From NCBI RefSeq assembly GCF_000002425.4, contig NC_037258.1, forward strand, positions 5,078,024 through 5,142,023: a DNA stretch of 64,000 nucleotides, read 5' to 3'. The notes under the pieces were generated by a model. It worked only from the letters and a program-made list of their open reading frames with translations, made no database searches and was not told the DNA's origin. This document shows positions 22,625 through 36,129 of this stretch, one piece after another. Numbering within the stretch: position 1 is the stretch's first letter; every line of letters starts with the position of its first letter. A program made the translations under genes and the position numbers. Origin of the DNA: Physcomitrium patens. Lineage: Eukaryota > Streptophyta > Bryopsida > Funariales > Funariaceae.

Positions 22625-23863
22625 GAAAAGAGGTTGCTGGTGGAAGTTTGTCTTAAAACCAAAGTTGAAGTTAACAAACATTAGGAGCTTGTTATCAATA
22701 ATTGTAGTTTTTATTAGGAGTTCACACTTTTTAATTAATCATGTATAGTTGCCCACGTTTTTCCTTCATGTAGTATGAATCGAATTGACTGCTAAGCCGA
22801 CTTGGGTGATCTTAGATTACTGGAAGTATTGTCCTGTGTTCGTTCTTAGAAGTACGTGAAAGCGAGACCTGTGTAGAAAGTTGTCATATTTTGGCTCAAA
22901 GAGGTACAAGTAGTTTGTTGAATCCTCTCCAGCATTGTGAAGAGATATTCTTGTGAAATTTTCGGGATTTTCTTGTAAGGACGGATATAGTTTTTTATTT
23001 ATTTTGTATCATCAATGGTGCGGCGGTATTTGATATGTGACGCTGCATATTTTAGATTCCCAGTTAAGACTTTGTTCGTTACTGTAGTAGGAGGGATCTG
23101 AAATAAGTAGACTATTAGTTCTACGTTTTCGCAAATTTTGACAGATAGAGCTTAGGATTTTAATTTCCTGATATCCTTCAATTTTATTATAGATAAAGAT
23201 GTCACTTCTATAACCATTTAAAAAGCCTCGATGTTCCACAAGCATCTGTGTACCAAAACTTCTATTTGAAATTGTACTAAATGAAACATGTAGTATGGTA
23301 CTTGCATGATGCAACTGATGTATATCTCCCTTCTTTCCTTTTACTAAAAATTTGGAAACCTTAGGATTATACATCAACAAAGGAGGGTGGGAATGATAAT
23401 TTTTGTGTATGAAAGAATTAAAGATTTTTTCAACGTTCTAGAGGAATAGATTAGTTTTGGTTAAAAAGCTAATTTCCTGCTCAAAACTACGTATCGAAGT
23501 ATGTAAAGATTAATATTTATTTCATTTAGGCTCGCGTAAAAATAATTGAAGAAAAAATCAAAGAAAAAAAAAATCAAAGTATTTGAATAGGTAGCAAATT
23601 AAAGTACTTCAATTGTACTCGTGTAAAATTTTATATCCTAAGTTGTGGTAAAAAGTTTGTGTCCTAAGTTTTATGACTTTACTAAGGATTATCAGCAAAC
23701 TGATTTTTGCAAAATCTAGTTCTTGTAGATGGTTTTAAATTTTTATATAATCACTATTTATAATCAAATAAATAAAATTTAAAAGAATGACATTTTACTT
23801 ACAAGTGGTGCATTACTTGTGTGCCTTAAAAATATTAGTAATTTAAGTGAAACTTTTATTCAA

Positions 23864-23904
<41 letters not shown>

Positions 23905-24184
23905 TATATTTTTTAAAATATACACTTATTCTTCAATAAGGGTTTGATATGTTTACTTAAAAAGATGTTATGTCATAATAAGTTATGGAAGTTGTTTAAG
24001 CCACATCCCACATTACCACCTCACAATAAATTCCATCCATCCCTGTCTCTATGCCTTATTCAATATTCCCCATCTTCTATTCTTAATCCTCATACCTTGT
24101 TCCCTATTCTTGTCCCTTATTCTCTATCTCCAAAATTTATCATCACATGGATTCGGAGGTGTGGCTTTAACAACTCCCTAAATT

Positions 24185-24218
<34 letters not shown>

Positions 24219-24276
24219 AAAGAAGATAAAACCAAATCAAAAAAATGTACAATCAGATTTTTATCATGTCAAAAGG

Positions 24277-24316
<40 letters not shown>

Positions 24317-25113
24317 AATATTATATTATATTCTATATATATATTTATTTTTTATTTTTTATTATTAATATCCTATGTAGTATTGGTTTGAATAGGATAT
24401 AAAAAATTAGAATCAGAATATTTGATGTTGAAAAATTTTAAAAATTCATTTCAAACAATATTTATAATTTAAAAAAAAAATAGATCTAATTTTTTTACAT
24501 TAAAACAAATAATAATACTAATTTTATAGTGTAACTTAAAAAAATATAAAATATAAAAAATACATATATTCATTTAACTATTTTCTACATATCTCTTGGA
24601 TTAAGTATATCAATAAAAATATTAGTTTGTTCTATTATTATTATTGTTTTAAATTATTCATGTAAAGAATTGATCCAAATTGATATAAAAACCATATTAG
24701 CATGTATTACTTTAAAGATAATTTAAAAAGTACATTTGAATAATAAAAAATAATAATAATAATAAAAAGAATCATATTGATTATATCTTGGTTAATATGT
24801 AATATCAAAGATAAAAATAAATTATTTATTAGATAATTATATCCTCTATTATAATATTTTAAGTCATTTAATATTATTTTTGAAGATGATAAAATCTATT
24901 CAAAAAATAAAACAAAAAACATACTTCATTAAGATACCACCTATTTGTATAATTGAGAGTAGAAAACAAAAACATGTCATGAGAGACATATTTCTATGAC
25001 AACAAAGGACTAGAATAGCTAGCCCCAAGTACAAAGAGACTTGAGAATCTTGAGAGAAGACTAGAATACAAGATAAGCATTGGTAAGATTAAAAATGGCC
25101 TTACTATTCTCTA

Positions 25114-25155
<42 letters not shown>

Positions 25156-26851
25156 AAGAAGGCCATGCCAAAGCTTGCTAAGAACCATGAGGTTTTTAAA
25201 ACAAGTATTAAAGTTATAGGATGCTTTTATGGTACATTCTTGAAAATAAAAAACTTTTAAGAAATTGTTTTTTGGACACAATGCACATGCAAAGACACTT
25301 GTAGGTTCAATCTACATCTACAAAATTTATAAGAAAAATAATAATAACTCAACTTATTTTTATATACTTAAAACTATTTCAATACTTAAATTATTGGTAA
25401 CATTAATTAGATATTTGAACATATAAAAATAAAAAAATAATAAATAATAAATAATAAGATACTTAGCCCAGCTTCTATATTGATTATTAAATATAAAATC
25501 TCAAAATTTCTTTGTTTTATTGTATTCCAAACATGTTTGATTATAAAGATCTTTTATAAAAAATATTCAAAAAAGTACCATTCAGTTTTAGTATCAAGTA
25601 GGATTTATATAACAAGTACATTTTTTTTTTTTATCTTTATAGAATTAATTCTTCTTTATAATTGTTTTATAGTAAGTAATATTTAATTAAATTTTATCCA
25701 TAATTTTATTATTCATAATGTTAAGATGTGAATCAAATATCCAAATTTTATTTCTGCATTGTTTTAAGATTAGTTTCAAAATGTTAAAATCAACATCTAA
25801 AGTTTAAAAAAAATACATATTATAATAACAAATTTGATGATATATACATATATATATATATATCATTTAAAAAAATCGATAATTCTAAAAAATCAATCTG
25901 CTAATTTTTAAGAAACATGTTTTTTAATAAATTTAATTAGAAATAATATCTAAAAATGAATTATAAAAATGATGCTAAATTTTAAACTAAAATCATTAAG
26001 ACAATAAAAGGTCTAAAATCAATGAAGTTATTAACATCTAAGTTGTAAGATCGTAAAATTTGAAGACATTGAAAAAAATTAAATATAAAAAAATTATAAA
26101 AAAATTGAATTAATATTTAATATAACTTATTATTTTTAAATAATATTTATTATAAAATATTACTTCCAAAACAAATGTAATGTTATAAATGTTTTATAAA
26201 AGTTAGAAACGCCATTAATCCATAACACCCATATGTAAAATAATCATATTTAAAGACATAAAAGTTATAAGATTTTATGTAGATTAATGACTTAAAATAT
26301 ATTGATTTTTTTTTTCATATTTTCTTCATTCATATCAAGAATGTTTTTTAATAGATCTAAGTAATTGTAATTAACACAAGAATTTATATTTAAAATATAT
26401 AGATACAAATGCAATTATAAGTTTAAGTTTATAACTTTTATAAAACAAATTAACCTAAATCAAGCTTCATCAATGTAAAGATTTTTATAATATAAGTTTA
26501 AATATAAGTAAAATTAAATGGATTGATTTTATGTAGGTTATTTATTTTCTATTATATTTTTAATGAAATTGAATTAAGTGTCAAAAGGAAGCAAATGTAA
26601 AGAAGAAAACTTTTTCAATCTATAAGGTAAGGTTGCAAAGCATCAAAAATTTTAGATTAAATTTTTCTATATATATTTTCTTTTATAGATGAATTTTAGA
26701 AAATCTATAGGATTTAATTATTCATAAAAATATAAAATAAAATAAAATAAAATAAATCATAAAAGAAAATGTTTCAGTTCATTTGGCAATACTTTGACTA
26801 TGTAGAATCTCTTAAAAATATTTTTGAAATATTTAATAAGTAAATAAGATG

Positions 26852-26886
<35 letters not shown>

Positions 26887-28980
26887 TAAACATCTTCTCT
26901 ATCTAAGGTCAAAGAGTGTATTAGTTATAATTATTGTTTAAACTTTTTTTTAATGAAGTAAAAACTTGTTAGTATAATATCATTAATCTTTTAAATAAAT
27001 TCAAGTACTACTTTTGATATTTTATAAAAAAAATTATTCTATTTTCTAATTTATAGATCTTATAATTATTTAAAAATATTAATTTAACTTTTCAACATAT
27101 TTTACCAAATCAAATATATATGCTAAAATAAAATTATAAAAAATTATGTTTATTATTTAAAATTATCTATTTAATATTTTAATATTGATCTTTTAACTTT
27201 ATTTCAGTACATAAGTATTATTAATAATTTTTTCTAACTACTCTACACTAAAATAAACAAATTATTAGAATTTTGAGCTGATAAGGTGTTCATGTGTTTA
27301 AATCATGTGCATATCTTAAATTATTTTATATTTTAATAAAACCAATTATTTTTTAAGAATATTGATACATTAGTTTTTTTATTAATTTTTTAATTTTTTT
27401 TCTTGCATTTTTTTTAATTAAGTTACATTTTTGGTGGATCTATCTATGAAATATTTGTTTTCAAGGTGTCACTTTAATATGTATTTGTACTACATACTTT
27501 GAGCATTTAAAAATAATTTTTTTAAATATATTTATTAATTTTTATTTATGTTTTTCTATAGAAAAATAAGTATTACAATGCATTATTAGAACATAGTGAC
27601 TCTATGCATGGATACTACTATTATTATATTATAATTCATCTATTGATGTTAATCTTTTATAAAGAATATCACTTAACATTGAATCTACTATTTGTATATC
27701 CTTCGCAAGAAATTTAATTTTACTTATTTATTTATAAATTTACCATATAATTCTTAAAAATTACACATATGTCTTAGTTTTATTTCTTTTAGAACATTCT
27801 ATAAACATGTAGATTCTAAAAAATGATTATGTATCCAAAAAAAATTATTAAATGTAAACAAGTGTTTTTGTTTCTATCACAATCTTTGTATTTATCTAAA
27901 CTTTTGATTTAAAAACATAAAAATGGATTTAATTGAATCATCTTTTTGTTGTCTACCTTCAATTACAATCTTATCAATAAGTTTTACTAATTCTTTATGT
28001 CTTTACAACTTTTAAATAGTTATAAATTTTACTATTATATCCACTAAATTAGAAACCATCAAAATATTACGAAAAAAATTAATAATTTTTATTCTGAAAA
28101 ACTTTGATTATTTATTTTATTTTTTAAAATTATATAATTTTTTTTTGTAATACAAATTTTATTTTTTAATTATTACATAATACTAAGTTAATACTTACTT
28201 AACCTATTTTTAAAAAATCATTTTATTTTGATATACATGCAATACAAGCATCTAAAAAATAAATAAATAAAGAAATAAAGTAATTCTTCAATTAAAATTA
28301 ATCACCATATTTAATTTGATCTTAATATCAAACCTAAAGTTTTCATCTTATTCAAATCTAAGGCTTATGTTAATCTAATTTTTTTATAAAACAATCCTAA
28401 ATTCTTAAGATTTTTAGTTAACTCTAAAATCAACTAAGTAATAAATTAATGTCGAATTCAACTCTAAAGTTCATGTCAAAATCTAAACCTCAGACTTAAT
28501 AACTAGGTGAATCCTAATTAAATTAAGTTCTAAAAACTAAAACTATGGATGAAGACTAAGGATCTTATCAAATGAAGCTTATGTTTTTTTATTTTACCGA
28601 ATTGCTTGTCTGGAAACTTCATCCTCTTGATAATTTTATCAGTTATTAAATCTAAAGAAGATAACATCAATCTTTTATGTTTTTTATAATGCAAGTGCAC
28701 TTTATGAGCCAAATTTCTACTGTGAGCCATGTCAGGACATGATAGAATCCTACAAATTAAAGACATTTATTTTAAGAGAATTAAATCACCACCAAACAAC
28801 AATTCAAAAAATGACAACCATGCATACCATAAGAAAAACCAAAATAATAAAACATATAACAAATGTATGTGCAAAGCAAACAATATCGTTGTGATCACAG
28901 TTGTACAAATCTAAATTCATAGTTGAAGTAAATACATGTTCTCTAAAAGTTGGTTAAACTAAATCTTAAGGTTAAACAGA
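22625..28980. other. 3' flank and long AT-rich intergenic region
   Basis: 22625 to about 23000 is probably the 3' untranslated region of the acidic-protein gene. Beyond it I see no gene. (TA)n tracts occur at about 23866-23908, 24189-24217, 24285-24312, 25845-25862 and 26857-26883, and a (CT)n-(AT)n compound repeat at 25105-25155. Short open frames are consistent with chance in DNA this AT-rich. Confidence 0.6.
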
Positions 28981-30870
28981 AATTGAACAGTTAGATTGAA
29001 GAAATTATTCTGTAACATCAACGTTAAATTTTGATGTAATTTTCTTGCAGTTCTCTTAAGTCTGTAGGCAAACTGTTCCTGACAAGATCAAAGATCCAAA
29101 CGTACCTTGAGAAATTTCTTTCTCTGGATCAGGATCCTACACGGTTCAGGTAACTACCCTCTTCCACAAAACTACCCTTTTCATCAAGAATAAACAATGT
29201 GACCTGATTGGGATCAGCTATAATATCCCAGGCTGACACTCAAAAATAAATATAAATAAATAAATAAATAAACGATGAATTCATACTAAAGACTTAATAC
29301 CAAGGGCTTGTAAGCAGATCAAGGATAATGGTTCTTCAGAACGACAAACTTCACAGACACGAGAAGCACAATTGGCAATATCCATATTGTGCGACACCAT
29401 TCCTTGTGAATCGGAGTTGTTGAAGATATGAAGAGCAAGATCTGTAAGCGGATGTTTTGATGCAGAAAGAAGAAATGCAAAAGAACTTCTCTCACACACA
29501 GATCACTTACTACTAGAGTCAAGTGGCATTCCGCAGTTGCATCTAGCGGCCGAGCCACCCCTCCTCAACTTTTTTTGTTGATTCCAACCTGCAAGCATCA
29601 CCGAAGCTGCAGTTCATGTAGATCATGCGCAAAACCATCCGTCTCCTCCTCTCCGCATCAACTCGTCGGCACATCATCCTCGTCGTCCAGGCCAATGATG
29701 CGATCATCCTCTTCGTCTTAATCGACATCATCACTACAAACTGTGCCAGGGCTTGCATCCTTTTGACTCAGACCGATTACTAGTTTAATGTTTGCAGCAG
29801 CAGGCGTGAGAGCATGCTTGGTGTCCTCCATTTCAAAATCCTCTCTTGTAGATTTCGGCGCATACCTTTCTGTCGAATGAGGCTTTTGGGTTGTGGAAAC
29901 AAAACCTGTTAGATGAGACTGCGATATCTTAGGGTTCACCCAAAAAACACATCTTTGGGTTCGCTTTCTCGTCAAGCAATCAATGTAGAAGCGATGGGAG
30001 TACCTAAACTGGTCCTAACTACCATTCTACCATGCCCAATTCTATGCATGGGAACGACTTCACTTTCTTCTGCACTAGCAATTTTCTCTTCCAAATTTTG
30101 AAAAGCATCCTCCTCAGGGTCTTGCTGGTCAATTGGACTTTGAGGTTGAGTCTGAAAAGCAACAATGTTCACTCCATGTACGGAAGAATTAGCTCCATCA
30201 GCAAGGTTATTGATAGTGTAAGTGTACTTCTCAGGAGTATACACACTCCAAGTCCTCCCTCAGGACAGTTTAACAAGGCACTTTCGGTGAGTAGAAACTC
30301 CTTCCCCCTTGTCAGGAGTTACCTTCACATCATTAGCTGTGGGCCTTGGGATGAAATTCAAAAATGCCATTGGTTTCTAAAGAGATACCCATGTAGCTTG
30401 TTTAACAACTTGTTGATTTCTGGGCAGTCGTTGACACAAATAAACTGTCGGTCGCCTGAAGCCCTGCCACAATCACTACCAGGCCTGGAGATGAAACCCT
30501 CCACCAAATCGTTTTCAGCTTCCGGAAGCATTCTTCTGTTTGATCCCTGGTGATCATGCATTCTTCTTCAACATTTGCAGCAGCAATATTCATGGCAGTT
30601 ACTTCATTCTCATCAAATCCAATTCATTGACTTTTAAAGCAAGTTTTTGCTGAAGAAATACTCATTTCTGCCTTCTCCACAGCATCTGTATAACAATCAA
30701 GCGACTTAGATTTTGATTCAGACATCATGTAGAACAGTGAAAACATGTGTGAAGTGTATCCGTTATTTTTTTCTTCATGTGTTGTATAGTTTCTACCGAT
30801 GCTCCTAATTTCTTTTTTGCAATGAATTGTAGTATTTTCTCTAGTGAGATTTCCAAGCATTTATTATTTA
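28981..30870 (-). pseudogene. Region around the PMS1-like relic
   Basis: The stretch has more balanced base composition than its surroundings, and several short minus-strand open frames lie in a row (30860-30624, 30561-30358, 30244-29972, 29975-29718, 29758-29543, 29499-29281). Only 29972-30561 is recognisable (PMS1-like). The others may be further exons or decayed parts of the same gene copy, but I see no family motif in them. (TA)n tracts start at 30885. Confidence 0.35.
29972..30561 (-). pseudogene. PMS1: PMS1-like DNA mismatch repair protein fragment, broken
   Basis: PMS1 is the MutL-type partner in eukaryotic mismatch repair. The minus strand encodes the end of the MutL N-terminal region. 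VEGFISRPGSDCGRASGDRQF (30561 frame) matches the GR-x-DRQ-F motif, and DVKVTPDK at 30331-30308 matches the DVNVTPDKR signature. After that come VYTPEKYTYTINNL and an acidic linker. The two motifs are about 40 codons apart, close to the family spacing. The frame changes between them, and a TGA at 30262-30260 interrupts the following passage. ATPase motifs that should lie upstream and the C-terminal endonuclease domain were not found. It could be a retrocopy or a fragment, or exons of a diverged gene with sequence errors; the first is more likely. Confidence 0.6.
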
Positions 30871-31117
30871 TGTATGTGTATAAATATATATATATATATA
30901 TATATAGTTAGGGGAATGTTAAATAGACTCAAGTTTTTACTAAATTTACGTACCCATCCAAACCATCATAGAAAGAAGAAAAAAAATAAAAAAAATAAAA
31001 AAAACAACAACAATGATCTCTAGATTTATTTCTTCACTATTGGATTTACAACCAATAAAAATCAACCACTTTCACCATGATTACCATATTCTTCATCAAG
31101 GGTCTATTTAATATTCC

Positions 31118-31157
<40 letters not shown>

Positions 31158-31564
31158 CTTAAAAACTTCATGAATTAGGTGTAGTATTTATTTATTTATT
31201 TTAAATTCTATCTAATAGTATTACTATTGGCTATAATTTGCTTGAACTATTGCTTTTGTCATCATTTTAGTCTCTCTCAATGTGGCACAAAGGCACTCCT
31301 TGAGCAATGAACTCAAAGATTTATGAGACTAGAAATTAATCAAAATGCTACTAGTTTGTAAATCCCAAATACCTATGATCATTAATAATAATAATAATTT
31401 ATTTGAAAAGTAATCACTTTTTATATTTCTAGCATCTTTCTTCAATACACCTACACAAATATAAACAATAAATAAAAGAAATATTTACTTGAATTATATT
31501 ATTTTTTTTATTGATTTACTAAAATTTCTTTCAACCCAGTATTTAATCAAATTAATTCTTAAAC

Positions 31565-31605
<41 letters not shown>

Positions 31606-31990
31606 TATTAAAGAAATTCTATTTTTAAAAAATAAATTTGTAGTAATAGTAACAACTTGTTGAAGTAAAAATATTTTTGAAATAGATTATTGCAAGTAAA
31701 TGCATGGTAAAAAAAATAAAATCAATTTACATATTAAAAATAATGTATGGTATTTTGAACATAATGTCAAAAAATTTTGACTTACAAATGCAGTAGGTAA
31801 CTTCAAAAATTAAATGAATAACATCTTTTGTAAATTCTTTAATGATTTTTTAAAATAATACACATTAATATATATATATGTATGTATGTATAACTATACA
31901 TTTAATAAAATAAAAAATCAATTAAATATTAAATTTAAGAAATTTAAGTAAATATATTGAATGTGATCTTTTCAGAGATAAAACATATAC

Positions 31991-32030
<40 letters not shown>

Positions 32031-33290
32031 TTTCTAAAATAAAATAATTTCAATTGATACCTTATACATGCTATATTTTAAAATTAAAAATATTTATAGA
32101 ATATTTATTGAAAATTGGTCTCTAAAACGTTATTTGTTTGTGTATGTAGCAAATTCAAATAAATTATTTACGTGGTGAATCATTTTAATACTAGTATTTT
32201 TAAAAAATTAAAGAAAATCATATTATTTTTATAAATTAATGTTTTTAATTTTTATGCAAAGAATCAATAAAATACTTATAAAATTTTAAAACTTATATAT
32301 ATATTTTTTTTAAACTTTAAGTGAATAATTCTAAAAATAAAAAATAAAGAATAGTTACCAAATAAATGACAAATTATCAATTTTTAATGAAATTCGTAAC
32401 AAGAGGAAGATATAAGTTTCTACTTTACTAAAAATAAAATTATAAAACTTTTTTTGACATTTTGATATTTTATTTTAACAATTATAAATTAAGAATCATA
32501 ATTCTTTCAAACAGTATTTCAGTTTCAAAAAATAGATATGTAATTAAGAACTTTTGTATTCGAAAGCTGTTACAAGAACATAATTCTACTTATTATTATT
32601 ATTTACACACCAATGTGACTGTCAAAAGTATAGATTCTTATGGTTCTTAGAAGTGCAAGGTAATTTTCCATACATACAAGTTTTTGAGTGACATATAACA
32701 TATAAGTTACAAAACATTCTAACCTCAATTAAAAAAGCATAAAGACCACCAAAAGTACATTTCAAAAATTATTCTAATTAATTATTATGCTTTAATGTAA
32801 AATAATAATGGTTTATTTGGATCCAATGGAAACTGTATATTAATGAAAATTATTTCTAAATTTCATTCTCAAAAAAATATTCAGAATTATGTTACTTATT
32901 AAATGAAATTTTGTGAACACATAAACAGAGAGAGTGCTGCATTTGTTAGCCCCCACACAAAAAGAGTGAGTTTTTTCAACATAATGAAAATAATAATGAT
33001 GATGATGTCACTAGAGGTATCAAGAGCCCAACCAAGTCTCATTGCTCATATGAATAAAATTTGTGCAAAACAATACTTGACCTCTTATTTTCCATAAAGA
33101 GAGATGAAATTTTATCTTTTTTGTTTGTATGTTTGTTGTTTATTTTTTCTTTCTTTTTCTTGTTTGCTTGTAATGTATATGTGTATATATATATTTATTT
33201 TAATTTTAATTTTAATTTTTAATTTTTTGGAATTAGTCTTCCAAATAATCACAGTTGTAAGAATTTGACATTTGGGATTAAACTATTTCA
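30871..33290. other. AT-rich intergenic DNA with many (TA)n tracts
   Basis: No gene is seen. (TA)n tracts occur at about 30885-30905, 31122-31155, 31572-31604 and 31998-32027. Confidence 0.6.
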
Positions 33291-35100
33291 AACCCCAGAA
33301 TAAAAAGCCAAAAAGATGTGTCCACACTGCAATCAGTGAGAGCACCTCCCCTAACCTCAAACGCACAGAGTACGAGTCCGAAGATACGATCATATCGTAA
33401 TTTAATTTGTATTATGTACACCGTATTGAATAAGCGTACGTCGAGATCGTATGCCATGGGAGCGGCGTCGATGCGGGGAGGCGGCTCACGCGGCGGAGAG
33501 CGAGGAACGGTGGGGACCCAGTTGAACAGAACGGAACGGATCAGAAACGGAGCAACGAAGCAACGAAGGAAGGAAGACGATGGAGCCAAGCAGGCACGCA
33601 GGATTGATGAAGAAGCCAAGGTTAGCAGAAAAGCGGAAAGGAGAAAGAGACTGAGAGCCAGTGAAACTGAGAGAGAGTGAGGCAGTGACACTGAGAGACT
33701 GGGAGAGACTGAGGGAGAGAGAGAGCCTCGCATTGTTGCAGCAGACTTCAGGGACAATGAGCATTTATGACCAGGACGTGGCTCCGCCCCCCGAGATGAT
33801 GCCCGTCCCTCCGTCCCACCTCCTCTTCCAGTACCATTATTTGCCCCAGATTGCTTGATTGCTGTTTAAACCCTGGCCTCGCCTCGTCACTCTGCCTCTA
33901 CGGCAGCTGCAATCATCCCCTGCTTGCGCCACCGCTGAAGCCAAACGTCTCTAGGGGATCATCACAACGCCGCTCCATCCCCCACCCATTGGTCGCGGTT
34001 GGAGCAGATGGTATTTAAACAAGAATGCGCATTTACTGAATTCCTGACCAATAGCTCATGCAGTTCAGTTGATTATCCGTTCCAAGCTTCGATTGATTTC
34101 CCTTACGGACAAGTACTGATACTAGCTTGAAAGTACCATGATCGAAGTTTGTTTGCAGGATTTTGCAGAGGTGTATTAACAGATTACGAGCTGTGCGAAT
34201 TTATGCAGCGCTGCATGCATGCGCACGATTGCATGCGTGAAGACGCGAACGGCATTGGCGAACTGGTGAAACATGGTGGAAACCAGTATGTGGTTTATGT
34301 TGAGCTATTGAATCTATCGGGTGTTCACAGATGGACAGGAGCCTGCGATTGGGTGCACAGTGTGACGTTGAAGATAGCGGAAACTGACAATCTTGTGTGT
34401 GATACATGCAAATTGTGCTATATTGGACAATGTGGGTTCATAATACGCTGCAAATTAGCTTGAGAACAAGATGAAATGCCTAAGGAAGCAAGAAGCGTGG
34501 ACTCTCCCAAACGAGTGGAAACCTCTTCAGATTGACGAGCTGGAACAAGAGCGGATATCGTTCATAGTTACTATGCTTTGGTGATCGCAAATTCTGTCCA
34601 AAATGCAGTAAAAGCATATGGTATTCGTTGCATTTGAAGGTTCCTAGAAGAACTTTTCAGTGGAACTTTCAACTTTATTGCACTTGATTCACACATTTCT
34701 CTTGGTGCCAAGACTTACGCACTTGGCACAGCAGCATCTGAAACTGTAGTCACAAAAGGTTGATGCGAAGTTCGTCGGAAATGCAGGAGTTTGCTACACA
34801 GCGGATGCTAAGCACGGTCCTGGAAGAAAGGAGCTGCTACAAAATGTGGGACATGTTCCTCAAAGTGTAAGTTCTGCTTCATGTAATGTACGATTGAACT
34901 AATCAAGAAAATAATGAGCGGACATCACCAGTTGATTTTAAGATCAAACACAAACAATTCTCACTGACTAAAGAATCAAAGTTGGAATACAAAAACAAAC
35001 AAAGCCAACTTGAGCATAGTTTGACGTCGGTTAAAGGAGGTTGAACATCCGCAAACAGAATTTCTGAGTTAATTGTTCTCAGCAAGATGTGCTGCAACAC
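33291..35100. other. GC-richer island, probably transcribed, product unknown
   Basis: Composition changes sharply near 33300 to genic values, with a GA-rich stretch (33640-33725) as in plant 5' leaders on the plus strand. A small ORF of 33 codons (ATG 33757, stop 33856-33858, starting MSIYDQDVAPPPEMMPVPP) follows the leader-like part. An acceptor-like TTTGTTTGCAG ends at 34159. An open stretch to 34463 follows, but I recognise no domain. The island could be a non-coding RNA gene, the remains of a gene, or a small-peptide gene. Confidence 0.3.
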
Positions 35101-35108
35101 ACATACTC

Positions 35109-35162
35109 GCAATGTGGTTGGAAATTGTCATCTGATAGCAAGGCAGTTTCCAACCACAATGC
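35109..35162. ncRNA. Hairpin with 21-base arms (possible small-RNA precursor)
   Basis: Arms 35109-35129 and 35142-35162 pair at 20 of 21 positions (two of them G-U), with one A-A mismatch. They are separated by a 12-base loop. The core TGTGGTTGGAAA pairs exactly with TTTCCAACCACA. The stem length suits a miRNA duplex, but a typical plant precursor would have a longer stem on one side; the pairing weakens quickly outside these bounds. It lies in the GC-richer island between two gene-like regions. Confidence 0.35.
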
Positions 35163-36129
35163 TAGATGATAAGTGACAAGTCGAACCAATTCACTTCCAC
35201 ATCAATTTATCAAGTGCTGAAAGCAAACACATCGTACCATCATGGAGTTGCTTGCTCTCTTTAAAACGGTAAATAATGGAAGATGAAGCAGTAACTCAAG
35301 ATAAAATGATGCAACCAATTCTGTCAACAAACCAGCGTTCACGGAACAGGCTTCCGAATTTCGACTGGGAACGCAGGGTAGTCGTGTACATTCCATACAT
35401 GAAAGTAAGAACATTCTTGCAGCAATGTCGCACGAAATGAGACACGTTTCCAAAGCATTCACAGATGTAACGTAATACACTTGATCAGCAAAATAGCACA
35501 TTAGAAAAGTGTCCAGTTTGTAGATAGCATATAACTAAGCCTGCACCTGGACTAACACAGATGCCAACCTACATTTCATTAGTGACATGTTGCGGCACCA
35601 AAATCGATCACCTCACGCCCAGGAAGGTTACCCACGCCACCTGACGACCCTCATGCAGAAGTACAGTACAGACAAGATCTTGGAGTTCTGCCGTTTTTCG
35701 TACCATGTTGCCAGCAAGCGGTACAGAGCACCATCCGTGCGATTAACTGTTAACATTGCATTCGTCTACATAATATCCGCAGAGAATCACAGAGTGAAGT
35801 AAGGATATTGGCAACGAGGAGGTGAACTGCTCCCTCTTTTCGCGGATGACAAAACGACCCTCCCGCTTCATCCAGTGAATACGTAGTAAACAAAAGTTAT
35901 AACACTACATGTTGTTTCTTATTGGAAATCCAGAGAGCTCGATTCTAATTCACAACCTTATGGATGAAAGAACTAAACTTACTACAGGCATGCAGCTGAT
36001 AGCTCTATTCAAATCCTTGAGAGCAAGGGACAAACGGGACAATGAAATGCACATGTCCAACCTCTCAACCTGTCTAGACACCACGGAGTTGAGGTTTACA
36101 TGCCATGGTCTTAGGGTACAGCATCTTTT
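35163..36129. other. Region downstream of the bHLH gene
   Basis: Base composition is genic but no product is recognised. The part nearest 36129 is likely to be the 3' untranslated region of the minus-strand bHLH gene. Open frames on both strands are short and without motifs. Confidence 0.35.

Noticed and set aside
23866..23908. (TA)n tracts as CRISPR-like or regulatory arrays
   Set aside because: They are plain dinucleotide microsatellites found at more than twenty places, with no spacers or unit structure.
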